Shown here one piece after another: positions 26,440-35,606 of a stretch of 64,000 nt of DNA; the first letter of the stretch is position 1, and each line of letters starts with the position of its first letter. A program made the translations under genes and the position numbers. The stretch comes from CAZAMP01 sp964486455 (GTDB taxonomy: Bacteria; Eisenbacteria; RBG-16-71-46; CAZAMP01). Below the pieces are notes generated by a model that saw only the letters and a program-made list of their open reading frames with translations, did no database searches and was not told the DNA's origin. The stretch is from positions 1 through 64,000 of the forward strand of contig CAZAMP010000018.1 of NCBI GenBank assembly GCA_964486455.1. The letters are read 5' to 3'.

Positions 26440-27941
26440 TAGATAGACGCGACGCGCTGGAAACGGAACCGTTTGCGAAAGCATGGAACGAAATGCCGAC
26501 GCGGCGTGGGATTCAGGCTGACGTCTTCGACAGCCACGCGTGGGTGAGCGCTTGGTGCGACGCGGCGTCGCCGGAGCAGCGGGACACGCTTCGCATTCCG
26601 GCCGTGATGGATGGCGATCGTCCGGTCGCCGTACTGCCGCTCGTCGCCAAGTCGGCCCGCCGCTGGGACTGGTTGGGACTGGGTAGCCGTCTCCGGTATC
26701 GACCCGTTATCGGAACCGAGGCGCCGGACGATTCGATCCTCGACGCGCTCGCCGAGGCGGTGGCCTGCGCGGGCGCGCGCGAGCTTTCACTCTTGAACCT
26801 ACCGTCCCGCGACCCGGTCGTGCGGTCGTTCGCGGGCGCGCTCGGACGCGCGGGCTACTTCGTGGCGCTCCGTGAGGGCTCGAGCGAGTGCCTCGCGACC
26901 GTCGACGACGGCTGGGCCGCGCACAAGAAGCGCTTCAAGCGATACGACCGGACCGTCAAGAGCAAGTCGAACAAGCTCAAGGGGCTCGGTGAGCTGACCG
27001 TCACGATGTACGGCTCCGGCGGCGAACCCATCGCGGACGGCTTTGCGCACTACGCGGATCTTCATGCAAAGAGCTGGAAGGGAGAGATGAGTCCCTCCAC
27101 CCGGTCACTCCGCCAGTCGCTGCTCACGCGCACGGCGGAGCTGGGATGGTCGCGCGTCTTCATCCTGGACATCGCCGGCGTTGCCGCCGCCGCTCACGTC
27201 TGGTTCCGCGTCGGTGACGTGGCCACGTGGCTCTCGACCGCGTACGACCAACGCCTCGCGGTGACCAGCCCGGGCACCATCCTCATGTGGCGCGCTCAGG
27301 AGCGGATTTTCGACGAGTCGACGCCGAGAATCGTCGATTTCCTGCCCGGTCGAAACCCGCAGAAGGACCAGCTTGGTCCGGACCGCGAACCGCTCTTGTC
27401 GTTGGAGGCGGCGAAGAAGAGCCTCGTGACCGGGATCACGTTCCCGCTCAAGCGCCAGCTCCGACGGGCCGCGCGCCGCGCGCGCCGCTATCTGCCCAAC
27501 GGCAAGAAGAACGCGTCGGATGGCCCGGCCACAACGCCGGCGCGGCCGACACGCTCGCTCACGACTGGCCCGGGCGGTGACCCGATTCCCGCTTCACCCT
27601 TGAAGCTGGACGCCGTGACGAAGCGCTATCTCGCCGTCGCCGGAGGATTCCGCGGCACCGACGACATGGCCGAACACTGGGAAGAGGGCGACTCGTGGTG
27701 GCGGATCGGCGAGACACCGACCGCGCTCATTCGCCTCGGCGGTGAGGACGCGACCCCACGCGTGGTCAGGGAGATCGTTCTCCTGGACGACAACGCGAAA
27801 GATCGGGTCGACACGATCATCGGATCGCTGGCGTCCGAGACGGGCGGGGAGCTCACGGCGGATCTGCCGGCAATGAACGGCGAAGGAACGCCCGGCGAGC
27901 CGATCAAGGTGTACCAATCGGTCTTGCCCTGGCCGGGCTAG
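26418..27941 (+). CDS. FemAB/CelD-type acyltransferase with an additional conserved C-terminal domain (paralogue A)
   Basis: 507 residues; the ATG at 26418 lies inside the preceding gene with GAGGAGAAACGG as ribosome site. Residues 1 to about 340 are a CelD-like GNAT pair: QADVFDSHAWVSAWC, LSLLNLPSRDP, KKRFKRYDRTVKSKSNKL, HVWFRVGDVATWLSTAYDQR, then IVDFLPGRNPQKDQLG. A basic, low-complexity linker follows (about 345-390). The last ~113 residues form a separate domain with GDSWWRIGE, ALIRLGGEDATPRVVREIVL and the ending VLPWPG. The same two-part architecture occurs in the gene at 30901. I do not recognise the C-terminal domain. It is probably cytoplasmic and modifies a glycan precursor or carrier. 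Confidence 0.8.
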   Translation: MGLEGRLVDRRDALETEPFAKAWNEMPTRRGIQADVFDSHAWVSAWCDAASPEQRDTLRIPAVMDGDRPVAVLPLVAKSARRWDWLGLGSRLRYRPVIGTEAPDDSILDALAEAVACAGARELSLLNLPSRDPVVRSFAGALGRAGYFVALREGSSECLATVDDGWAAHKKRFKRYDRTVKSKSNKLKGLGELTVTMYGSGGEPIADGFAHYADLHAKSWKGEMSPSTRSLRQSLLTRTAELGWSRVFILDIAGVAAAAHVWFRVGDVATWLSTAYDQRLAVTSPGTILMWRAQERIFDESTPRIVDFLPGRNPQKDQLGPDREPLLSLEAAKKSLVTGITFPLKRQLRRAARRARRYLPNGKKNASDGPATTPARPTRSLTTGPGGDPIPASPLKLDAVTKRYLAVAGGFRGTDDMAEHWEEGDSWWRIGETPTALIRLGGEDATPRVVREIVLLDDNAKDRVDTIIGSLASETGGELTADLPAMNGEGTPGEPIKVYQSVLPWPG

Positions 27942-28034
27942 TGCTGCCGGGGTAGCGCGATCCCGCGGCAGTACGGGCCTGGGCCACGCGGCTACGTTCT
28001 CCGCTTTTCGCCGGACCCGAAAATCCACCGAAAA

Positions 28035-28080
28035 TTGTACCCAGGTACAAACTTAACTCACATTTTAACAACAAGTTAAG
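28035..28080. repeat. Two AT-rich inverted repeats between convergent genes
   Basis: TTGTACC-CA-GGTACAA (28035-28050) is a perfect 7-bp inverted repeat, followed directly by CTTAACT ... AGTTAAG (28052-28080), a 7-bp inverted repeat with a 15-bp spacer that contains another TTAAC. They lie between converging stop codons at 27941 and 28191. They could end transcription from either side or bind a protein; no T-tract is obvious. Confidence 0.4.
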
Positions 28081-28190
28081 GGATGGGCGTCGACAGGGGT
28101 GTCGGCTTTTTGACACTGCACAAAGCGCCTTGGAGCGACGGCAGGTGCCGCTCTGTCGGGTATCGCCCTATCGAGGTCGGCGCCTGTGGA

Positions 28191-29186
28191 TTATTGCTCG
28201 CCGCGCTCGGCGTACTGAAGGGTGGTAACGGGAAGCTGGTCGCGGATCTCTCTCGCGAGAAGCTCCGTGAACAGCGTCGAGCCGCGGCTGTTCAGATGGC
28301 TTCGATCGCGGAAGAACTCCGGATCCTGAAATGACGGATGGGCGGTCCCGTCGACCGCGAGGTACGGGACACATTCTTCGCGGGCCAGCGCGGTGTAGGC
28401 GGTTCGGGCCGGTCCGGCGTCGTGCTCCTCCGGATCATCCGCCCCCCGGTCACGGTGCTCGAAGCGCGGGCTCGTCACCAGCACCACCTGAACGCCGTGC
28501 TCCCGCGCCGTGGCGATGAAGTCGCGATACGTCTCGATGAGCTCGGGCCGAATCTCGGGCGGCGTCTCCCCCGCGTTCCTCCGGGCCTGCTCCTCGAGCT
28601 CATGCGCTTGCATCGTCCCGTCGAGCGGCACGAAGCCATCGTATCCCTTCTCGTTCGGGAACGAGAGATTGCGAACGATCGGCCCGATCAACGAATTGTA
28701 GCGGTAGATCCATGACTGAAGCTTGAAACCCGCAAACCGCCCGGCACCCTCAAGGATCTCATCGACGTCCGGGTTTCGGCCGTAGTAGGGCGCGAACATC
28801 GAGGCGCGCGTGGCGTCCTGCCGGTAGAGATCGCGCGGTTCCGTGTGGAGGATGAAGAGCTTCGCCGAGTTTTCACGGTCGAGCAGCAGAGACTGAAGCA
28901 TGCGTCCGTAGAGGATCCCCTGCCCGTCACACCCCGCGTTGTATGCCGTGTATCCCAGCTCCCGCGTGAGCACGCGCGGATCGATGTGGTGGACCGCTCT
29001 CGAGCTTCCGAAGATGAAGATCTCGGCATCGCTCTGATCACACGCACGGTTGATGAGACCGACCGTCTCTCCGGTCTTGACCTTAGTGAGCGCGGACCGG
29101 AGGAGCAGCCCGACCGCCCGATCGATGATCACGAGACCGGCTATGAAGATCAGACTGCTGATGATTGCCCTGCGCCACATGTTCAT
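28191..29186 (-). CDS. Membrane-anchored SGNH-like protein, likely partner of the MBOAT acyltransferase
   Basis: 331 residues with one N-terminal membrane segment (AIISSLIFIAGLVIIDRAVG) and the rest outside the cytoplasm. SGNH features: FIFGSSRAVHHIDPRVL near residue 60, with the nucleophile Ser, 'YNAGCDGQG' with the Gly block and FRDRSHLNSRGS near the C-terminus with the Asp-x-x-His pair. Proteins of this type (AlgJ/AlgX, DltD, DUF1574-like) take an acyl group delivered by an MBOAT protein and place it on a polysaccharide. It is 36 nt downstream of the MBOAT gene on the same strand, supporting that role. Confidence 0.8.
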   Translation of the reverse strand: MNMWRRAIISSLIFIAGLVIIDRAVGLLLRSALTKVKTGETVGLINRACDQSDAEIFIFGSSRAVHHIDPRVLTRELGYTAYNAGCDGQGILYGRMLQSLLLDRENSAKLFILHTEPRDLYRQDATRASMFAPYYGRNPDVDEILEGAGRFAGFKLQSWIYRYNSLIGPIVRNLSFPNEKGYDGFVPLDGTMQAHELEEQARRNAGETPPEIRPELIETYRDFIATAREHGVQVVLVTSPRFEHRDRGADDPEEHDAGPARTAYTALAREECVPYLAVDGTAHPSFQDPEFFRDRSHLNSRGSTLFTELLAREIRDQLPVTTLQYAERGEQ

Positions 29187-29222
29187 CGTGCTCCTAAACG
29201 ATCTCCGGAAGTCATACCGCCC

Positions 29223-30647
29223 CTAGAACTGGAAGTAGATGAACTGGCTTCCCCCGTCCACCGCGAGGAGGCCAATACCGACGATCAGACCATACCAGCA
29301 CGCCCACCGAAGCCCTATCGGATAGCGCGCGATCGTCTCGCGCACGCTTCCCACCCGCTCCTGCATGACGTGCACGGCGAGGAGGATCGCGACGCCAAGC
29401 GTACCGTAGGTGAGCGTCATCGGATCAATGAACGGTTTGCCCGTCTCGGTCAGGATGCTCGCAATGATCGTCGTCGCGTCCGAGAGCGATCCCGCCCTGA
29501 AGAATATCCAGCTGAGGCACACCAGATGGAACGTTCCGACGATGCGGATCCCGTCCCACAGCCAGTTCAGCGATTTCGTCCGGTCGTAAAGACGCTGGAT
29601 CATGGGATCGGTCATCCGCGAGATCGACAGCATCACGCCCTGGAGCCCGCCCCAGATCACGAAGTTCCAGCTCGCGCCGTGCCAGAGCCCGCCGAGAAGC
29701 ATCGTGATCATCAGGTTCACGTAGGTGCGGTTCACGCCGTAGCGGTTGCCGCCCAGCGGAATGTAGAGATAGTCCCGAAGCCACGACGAAAGCGAGATGT
29801 GCCACCGCCTCCAGAAATCCGTGATGCTCGTCGCGAAGTAAGGGCGGCGGAAGTTCAACATGATGTCGTAACCGAGCACGCGCGCCGATCCGATGGCGAT
29901 GTCGGAATAGCCCGAGAAGTCGCAGTAGATCTGAAACGCGAAGAGGTACGTCGCCAGCAAGAACGACGGCCCCTCGTGCGCGGGTACGTTGTTGTAGATC
30001 GAGTCCACGTAGAGTGCCAGCCGGTCGGCGATGACGACCTTCTTGAACAGCCCCCAGAGGACGAGCTGGAGTCCGCTCGTCACGCGGTGCCAGTCGATCC
30101 GTTTGACCCGATCGATCTGAGGCAGGAGGTTTTTCGCCCGCTCGATGGGCCCAGCGACGAGCTGCGGGAAGAATGCCACGTAGAGCGCGAAGCGCCCGAA
30201 GTGCCGCTCGGGCTCGATCTTCTTGCGATAGAGATCGATCGTGTAGCTCAGGGTCTGGAACGTGTAGAAGGAAATGCCGACCGGGAGCAGCACGTGGAGC
30301 GGTGGGACACTCCAGTTGAGCCCGATCGACGTGCAGAACTGCATCGCGCTCTCGTTGAAGAAATTCCAGTACTTGAACGCGAAGAGCAGCCCGAGGTTCG
30401 TCGTGAGGCTGGCCAGAAGAAGCAAGCGCCGCCCCCGCGGTGATGGCTCTCTCGCCATCCCGAGACCGGCGAAGTAGTCGACGACGGTCGATAGAATGAT
30501 CAGCCCGATATACGCCGCGTTCCAGCTCATGTAGAAGAAGTAGCTGGCCACGAGCAGCATGACCCAACGGAAGCGATGCGGCAGGAGGAAGTGCAACGCG
30601 ACCACGGTCGGGAAGAAGAGCAGATACTCTATCGAGTTGAATAGCAT
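29223..30647 (-). CDS. MBOAT-family membrane O-acyltransferase (AlgI-like)
   Basis: 474 residues from ATG 30647, with GAGGA upstream; the frame further upstream is non-coding. The start MLFNSIEYLLFFPTVVALHF and early TM segments are typical of AlgI/DltB. VAGPIERAKNLLPQI, YCDFSGYSDIAIGSARVLG, RPYFATSITDFWRRWHISLS and LLGGLWHGASWNFVIWG contain the family's conserved Trp/Arg/His residues, including the invariant catalytic His in the LWHGA motif. It moves acetyl or another acyl from a cytoplasmic donor across the membrane to the SGNH partner for O-acylation of the exopolysaccharide. Confidence 0.93.
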   Translation of the reverse strand: MLFNSIEYLLFFPTVVALHFLLPHRFRWVMLLVASYFFYMSWNAAYIGLIILSTVVDYFAGLGMAREPSPRGRRLLLLASLTTNLGLLFAFKYWNFFNESAMQFCTSIGLNWSVPPLHVLLPVGISFYTFQTLSYTIDLYRKKIEPERHFGRFALYVAFFPQLVAGPIERAKNLLPQIDRVKRIDWHRVTSGLQLVLWGLFKKVVIADRLALYVDSIYNNVPAHEGPSFLLATYLFAFQIYCDFSGYSDIAIGSARVLGYDIMLNFRRPYFATSITDFWRRWHISLSSWLRDYLYIPLGGNRYGVNRTYVNLMITMLLGGLWHGASWNFVIWGGLQGVMLSISRMTDPMIQRLYDRTKSLNWLWDGIRIVGTFHLVCLSWIFFRAGSLSDATTIIASILTETGKPFIDPMTLTYGTLGVAILLAVHVMQERVGSVRETIARYPIGLRWACWYGLIVGIGLLAVDGGSQFIYFQF

Positions 30648-30742
30648 GCGATTCCTCGGTGATGGCCCTGCTGGAACAGTAGGCCGTCGCGCCGATCTCC
30701 GTCCGCGGTCGTAACGATCATGGACCCCGTGACACACATAAT

Positions 30743-30758
30743 GATAGATCTAACTATC
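30743..30758. promoter_or_regulatory. Inverted repeat in the divergent promoter region between the MBOAT and acyltransferase genes
   Basis: GATAG-ATCTAA-CTATC, with the inner palindrome TAGATCTA, lies in a 253-bp AT-rich gap between divergent starts at 30647 and 30901. It could be an operator for one or both operons. No convincing -35/-10 pair was identified. Confidence 0.25.
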
Positions 30759-30900
30759 GACCTAAAAGCGTGCGAAGATTAGCCCAAGCATCCGAGAGAT
30801 CCAAGCGGGGCTGGCGACCAATGGCATCCCCGTGATATTCAGATGGGCAACTCTACATACGATAACCGGGAAGCGACCGAGCCAGGAGTAGCGTGAGCGA

Positions 30901-32439
30901 ATGGGACTTCAGGCACGAACGTTCGACAACCTGGATGCGCTCGAGCCGATGGCCGACGCGTGGAACGCGCTTCCGCCGGCCCGCGGCCTCCATGCGGACA
31001 TCTTCGACAGCCATGCCTGGTTCTCGACGTGGATGGAAGCCCACGGCCCGAAGCCGGGCTCGGTGCTTTCGATCCCCGCCGTGATCGAGGGGGACGCCCC
31101 GCGGGCACTCTTGCCCCTTCTCCGTCATCCGTCGGGCCGATTCGAGGGGGCCGGCGTGGGGGTGCGGCCGAGATACCGCCCCATCATCGGAACGGAGGAG
31201 CCCGATCCGGAAGCGTTTGGTCTCCTGACCGACGAGGTCGCCCGCGCGGGCGCAAAGGATCTCACGATCCTGAATCTCCCGTCACGGGACCCCGCCACCG
31301 AGGCGCTCCGGAGCGCGCTCGAGAAGTCCGGCTACCGCGTCCTCATCCGCGAGGGCAAGGAAGAGTGCATCGCGAGCGTGGCCGACAGCTGGGACCTACA
31401 CCGAAAGCCGCTCAAGAGTGTCGAGAAGAACGTCAAGCGATCGGTCAACCGCGCCAAGCGGCTGGGCGAGCTCGAGCTGGAGACGTTCGTCCCCGGTGGA
31501 CGTCCGGCGCGGGATGCGCTTCAGACCTACGTGGACCTTCATCCCCATAGCTGGAAAGGCGCGGCCCCCGAGTCCACGGTAATCCGCTGGCAGGGCCTCA
31601 TGGACCGAACCCAGCCGCTCGACTGGCCGCACGCGTACGTGCTCAAGATCTCCGGCATTCCGGCGGCGGCCATCACGTTCTTCTGCGTCGGCCCCGTCGC
31701 GATCGGCTATCGGAACGTCTACGACCAGCGAATGGCCGCGATCAGTCCCGGATCGATCCTCATGTGGTGGGCCCACGAGGACCTCATCAAACGGGTGCCG
31801 CTCAAGACGATCGACTACTTACCCGGGCGCGGCGCGCAGAAAGACCACTTCACCCAGATGTGCCCGAGACTCTTGCTTCTGGAAGCCGTGAAGAAGACCG
31901 TTCTCTCCCCGCTCCTCTTTCCACTTCGGCGACAGCTTCGTCGGCTGCAACGTGCGAGAAGGGCCCGGCAGACGGACCAGCGCTGGCAGAAACCCGAGGA
32001 GACGGCTTCCGCCGAGACGCACACTCGGACGGTCACGGCGGAAGGGAAAGCCGCCGGTTACTCTATCTCGCCCCTCGAGATCGACAAGACGATCGAGCTG
32101 TACCTCTCGGTGTCGGGCCGCCACCGCGGCCTCAAGCAGATGACCGACCTCTGGTCGGAAGGAGACAGCTGGTGGCAGATCGGTGACGATCAAAGCGGAG
32201 AGTTGCCGATCGCTCTCGTCCGGCTGGGGTCTGATGCCGAGACGCCAAGACTGGTCCGGGAGATCATCCTCGTCGCCGGCGAAGCGGAGACAATCGACGG
32301 GGTGATCGAATCTCTCGCCACGGGCGTCGGCTCACCGGTCACGGCCGTGTTGCCCGACGAGCAGGGCGAGGCGGGGATACCGATTCCGGTGCACGAGGCG
32401 ATCTTGCCCTGGCCCGAGCAATCCAAGTCACCCGCGTGA
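30901..32439 (+). CDS. FemAB/CelD-type acyltransferase with additional conserved C-terminal domain (paralogue B)
   Basis: 512 residues, AGGAG 12 bases upstream of the ATG. It is a clear paralogue of the gene at 26418: ADIFDSHAWFSTWME, LTILNLPSRDPATEAL, HRKPLKSVEKNVKRSVNRAK, YRNVYDQRMAAISPGSI, IDYLPGRGAQKDHF. After a charged linker (about 350-385), the C-terminal ~120 residues repeat the same extra domain: EGDSWWQIGD, IALVRLGSDAETPRLVREII, ILPWPEQ. It is alone on its strand, flanked by the MBOAT pair and an AsnB/NodB/GT4/FemAB operon. Duplicated, diverged copies in one locus suggest acceptor or donor specialisation. Confidence 0.8.
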   Translation: MGLQARTFDNLDALEPMADAWNALPPARGLHADIFDSHAWFSTWMEAHGPKPGSVLSIPAVIEGDAPRALLPLLRHPSGRFEGAGVGVRPRYRPIIGTEEPDPEAFGLLTDEVARAGAKDLTILNLPSRDPATEALRSALEKSGYRVLIREGKEECIASVADSWDLHRKPLKSVEKNVKRSVNRAKRLGELELETFVPGGRPARDALQTYVDLHPHSWKGAAPESTVIRWQGLMDRTQPLDWPHAYVLKISGIPAAAITFFCVGPVAIGYRNVYDQRMAAISPGSILMWWAHEDLIKRVPLKTIDYLPGRGAQKDHFTQMCPRLLLLEAVKKTVLSPLLFPLRRQLRRLQRARRARQTDQRWQKPEETASAETHTRTVTAEGKAAGYSISPLEIDKTIELYLSVSGRHRGLKQMTDLWSEGDSWWQIGDDQSGELPIALVRLGSDAETPRLVREIILVAGEAETIDGVIESLATGVGSPVTAVLPDEQGEAGIPIPVHEAILPWPEQSKSPA

Positions 32440-32459
32440 GAAGCCACTTCTAGAACGCG

Positions 32460-33539
32460 CTACCTGAGCAACCGCCGCTTGAGCGTCATCGCCTGCCGCA
32501 TGAGATCCAGCACCGCCTTGCTCACCGGACGGAGTGTCTTCTGCCACGACCCGATCATGTGAACGTAGTCGCCCGCGAACTCGTGCTTGAACTTCCAGAC
32601 GGTGAAGTTCGGGTGCTCCGGCTCCGGCTCGGGGCCGGGGCTCCCACCGAAGTTGTAGATTCGCTTCCCCAGCGAGCGATAGCGGCACATGGCCGTGTAG
32701 TGGAGAAACTGACCGGTTTGCGGACAGCCCTTCTCCCGCGCGGCGTCGAGCAGCGCCCCCCAGTGGTAGATGGGATTCCCGGTGGCGCCCACGTAGAGAT
32801 AATTCCGCGGCACGTCGCTGTATCGGGCCACGTAGAGATCGCCCAAACCAGCGCGTGAGAGAGGCAGGAGCACCTCGCGCGCGAACTCCTCGGGCAGCAC
32901 TTCGAGCCCCTTGCGGCCGACCATCCCGCGATGGGCTGCGCCGAATGCCTCGTGATCCTCGGGAGAGTCCGTCCGCTCGACGACGAGCCCTTCTCTGATC
33001 GCCTTTCGGATGTGGCGCCGCGGGTTCTTGCCGAACCCCTTGAGCAACTCATCCTCCGAATCGGCGGTGAGATCGACGAAGTACGTGCCGAGTGGCGAGG
33101 CGAAGTCGAAGCCCGCGTTGCGCAACACCGCCTGAAGCGGCTCAGCATACGCGACCGGCGACCCTCCGATCTGCCGGGGAATCTGGAGCGAGATCTCGAC
33201 GACCGACGCGCGCAGCTCGGAAGCGCGTTCGAGGAGCGCCCCGAGAAAGCTCTCGAGGGTCGTCGGATCGGCCGGATCCGCTAGCGCGATCCCGCCGGAC
33301 GTGCGAACGAACGGTCCCACGCCCACCCCGGGATCGCGGATGGCGAGAAGCGCGGCGGCCGTGAACGCGACGCCGCCTTCACATGCGAGTATCTCCGCGC
33401 GGTGGCCGTAGAGATCCAGGGCGCGGGTGTAGAACGACGACTGCCGAACGGTCGAGCTGTCGACCGTCTGGAGCCATGCGTCCCAATCGTCGTATCGGTC
33501 GGGTGACAGAATGGTCATGTTGCTCCCGCTATGGCTCAT
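32460..33539 (-). CDS. FemAB-type GNAT acyltransferase
   Basis: 359 residues if begun at the ATG overlapping the upstream stop (ATGA, 33536-33539); an ATG at 33518 has a better ribosome site (GGGAG) and would shorten it by seven residues. Pattern of FemAB-related polysaccharide-locus proteins: RQSSFYTRALDLYGHRAEIL, VGPFVRTSGGIAL, YFVDLTADSEDELLKGF, FGKNPRRHIRKAIREGLVVE, YLYVGATGNPIYHWGALLDA, RYRSLGKRIYNFGGSPGPE and a final FKHEFAGDYVHM. The order GNPRRHIRKA..YNFGG..KFKxEFG is that of lipid II:glycine glycyltransferase relatives, so transfer of an aminoacyl or acyl group is expected. It is the last gene of a tightly packed four-gene operon. Confidence 0.87.
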   Translation of the reverse strand: MSHSGSNMTILSPDRYDDWDAWLQTVDSSTVRQSSFYTRALDLYGHRAEILACEGGVAFTAAALLAIRDPGVGVGPFVRTSGGIALADPADPTTLESFLGALLERASELRASVVEISLQIPRQIGGSPVAYAEPLQAVLRNAGFDFASPLGTYFVDLTADSEDELLKGFGKNPRRHIRKAIREGLVVERTDSPEDHEAFGAAHRGMVGRKGLEVLPEEFAREVLLPLSRAGLGDLYVARYSDVPRNYLYVGATGNPIYHWGALLDAAREKGCPQTGQFLHYTAMCRYRSLGKRIYNFGGSPGPEPEPEHPNFTVWKFKHEFAGDYVHMIGSWQKTLRPVSKAVLDLMRQAMTLKRRLLR

Positions 33540-34606
33540 GTCAGAAGCGCCTTATAGAATTCATGGTAGCGTGAAACCATCCGCGCAAGCGTGTATTCGT
33601 TCTCGACCCGGTTGCGGGCCGCCCGCGCGAGGCCGCGTGCCTTCTCCGGATCGTCCAGTAGTGATCGTATGCCTGTCGCAATAGCGCCGGCGTCGGGCTC
33701 GACGAGTAGGCCGGCCTCTCCATCCGCAAGCACCTCTCGATTCCCGCCTACATCGGTGGCAACGATGGGAAGTCCCAGCGCCATCGCTTCGAGAAGCGCG
33801 TTGGACATGCCTTCCGATCGACTCGGCAACACGAAGAGATCGAGCGTCGGCAGGAATGACAGCGCGTCGACGTCGTCCAGAAATTCCACGCCCTTGTCGG
33901 CGGTGTGGCGTTCCCGAAGTGCGGCTCCCCACGCGCGATCGGCCGGGCCGCCCATCTTGAGCGTCGCGTCGGGGCGATCCAACCGTGCGAACGCGTCGAG
34001 CAACAGGTCGGATCCCTTGACGGGACGAAGCCGGCCCAGTGTTCCGATCACGCGGAGCGTGTCGGGCACCGGGGTCGTCTCGGGAAATCCCGCGAGGTCG
34101 ATTCCGTTAGGGATGACCGCCGACCGCTTTCGAGAAAGACCTTCCGTCTTGACGGCGAACGACTTGGTTGCCTGCGACACGCAGACGACGCGATCCACGA
34201 AGTTGTTCGCGAGTCTGTAGTAGTAGTGACGTCGGCGGACCGGTTGATTCCCTCGGCGACTCGTCACCACCCGCATTCGCCCGCGTGGGATCGGGAAGAT
34301 CGCCGCGAAAACATCGCACGGGAAACCGTACGCATGGAGCACATCCGGACGCGTTCGCGCCAGCAGCGACCGCAGCCGCGAGCGCAGGCCGAGCACCCCA
34401 GCCAACCCCGGCTGATAGCCGAGCTCGTGAACCTCGACTCCCGAATCGCGAATGACGTCGAGCAGCTCGCCCCGCTCATGGAATACGATGAGTTCGGGCG
34501 CGATCCGATCGCGATCGAGGGCGGGCAGCAACCGGGCGAGGTGCGACTCCGCCCCACCGGTGGTGAGGTCCTGAATGAAGTACGCCACGCGAATCGGTTC
34601 TGTCAC
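33536..34606 (-). CDS. GT4-family glycosyltransferase
   Basis: 356 residues from a GTG start, one base after the NodB gene's stop. VAYFIQDLTTGGAESHLARLL is the N-terminal loop. GTLGRLRPVKGSDLLLDAFA at the donor-domain start, and PSRSEGMSNALLEAMALG carrying Glu-x7-Glu, followed by PIVATDVGGNREVLADG, are textbook GT4. The stop overlaps the FemAB-like gene (ATGA), so the two are translationally coupled. With the NodB and asparagine-synthetase-like genes upstream it forms one operon. Confidence 0.92.
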   Translation of the reverse strand: MTEPIRVAYFIQDLTTGGAESHLARLLPALDRDRIAPELIVFHERGELLDVIRDSGVEVHELGYQPGLAGVLGLRSRLRSLLARTRPDVLHAYGFPCDVFAAIFPIPRGRMRVVTSRRGNQPVRRRHYYYRLANNFVDRVVCVSQATKSFAVKTEGLSRKRSAVIPNGIDLAGFPETTPVPDTLRVIGTLGRLRPVKGSDLLLDAFARLDRPDATLKMGGPADRAWGAALRERHTADKGVEFLDDVDALSFLPTLDLFVLPSRSEGMSNALLEAMALGLPIVATDVGGNREVLADGEAGLLVEPDAGAIATGIRSLLDDPEKARGLARAARNRVENEYTLARMVSRYHEFYKALLT

Positions 34607-34607
34607 G

Positions 34608-35603
34608 TTACCCCGTCCCCAGGACGCGGATCAGCATCCGTCCCTGTTCCTCGGAGTTCACGCCGAAACGGCGCAGCGCGAACGGGTCGCAGTCGGCCCG
34701 CACGATACCGCTTTGCGACGTGGTTGCGGTGCGGTAGCCGGCGCGCTCCACCATTGCCCGCACCGCGGCGTTCTCGTGTTGTCCGCTCCCCGGGTTCGGA
34801 TAGGAGAAGTGGGTCACGGGACGTCCGATGACCTTCTCGAGGACGGCGCGGCTCTCGATGATCTCACGCTCGGCCTCGACGAGCGAAACGGCGGTCAGCA
34901 GTGGATGTGTGCACGTGTGCGCGCCGATCGTCATTCCGGCGTCGGCCATCTCTCGAAGCTCGTCGGCGGTCATCATGATTCCGGCATCGTCGGGACGTCC
35001 GTTTCCGGACCACGCGACGAGCGCGTCGAGGGCCTCTTCGCGCTCGGGCGCGGAGATCCCGCGAAGCCACTGCGTGAGCCGGCGCGTGGACGCGCCCTTC
35101 GCCGCCGGGTTCGAGAGATCAACCTCGACGGGTGCCGGACACTCGCCGCGCGGCGAGAACCCGCCGGCGAAGAGCTGCATCAGCCTCACCGTCCAGACGG
35201 CGGGCGCGGGTGAAATGGAGTCCGAAACGATGTAGAACGTCGCCGTCGCCCCATGGCGGCGGAGAATGGGCAAGGCGTACTGGTAGTTGTCGCGATAGCC
35301 GTCGTCGAAGGTGATCACGACCCCGGGGCGCGACCCGGCGGGGCGACCCTTCTCCAGTCGGTCCATCGCGTCATCCAAGCTGATGATGTCGTAGTGTGAC
35401 GCGATGCGCTCGATCTGCTCATCGAAGCGCTCGGGATCGAGGCAGATCGTCGTCGAGACGTAGGTCGCCTCGTCCTGCGGCGCGACGGAGTGGTAGCGCA
35501 GGATGATCGTGTTGTGTCGCGAGAAACGGACCTTCGCCACGGCGGACGAGTAGATCATGAACCGCTTCGCGCGGATCGCGGCCATCCGCATGGGTGATGG
35601 CAT
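34608..35603 (-). CDS. NodB-type polysaccharide deacetylase
   Basis: 331 residues; ATG three bases after the upstream stop. Catalytic region: ILRYHSVAP, GVVITFDDGYRDNYQYALP with the metal Asp-Asp pair, ATFYIVSDS, and the His-x3-His metal site in MTIGAHTCTHP; VTHFSYPNPG supplies the Arg/Tyr-type motif. This domain removes N-acetyl (or O-acetyl) groups from amino sugars. There is no clear signal peptide, so action may be on cytoplasmic or periplasmic lipid-linked sugars. A second NodB enzyme lies at 43210. Confidence 0.9.
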   Translation of the reverse strand: MPSPMRMAAIRAKRFMIYSSAVAKVRFSRHNTIILRYHSVAPQDEATYVSTTICLDPERFDEQIERIASHYDIISLDDAMDRLEKGRPAGSRPGVVITFDDGYRDNYQYALPILRRHGATATFYIVSDSISPAPAVWTVRLMQLFAGGFSPRGECPAPVEVDLSNPAAKGASTRRLTQWLRGISAPEREEALDALVAWSGNGRPDDAGIMMTADELREMADAGMTIGAHTCTHPLLTAVSLVEAEREIIESRAVLEKVIGRPVTHFSYPNPGSGQHENAAVRAMVERAGYRTATTSQSGIVRADCDPFALRRFGVNSEEQGRMLIRVLGTG

Positions 35604-35606
35604 AGG

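Noticed and set aside
28083..28334. Small plus-strand frame near the AT-rich inverted repeats
   Set aside because: Over half overlaps the end of the SGNH gene in antisense, with no ribosome site and no recognised pattern.
28845..30443. 532-codon plus-strand frame opposite the SGNH and MBOAT genes
   Set aside because: Shadow of genes whose conserved motifs are on the other strand.
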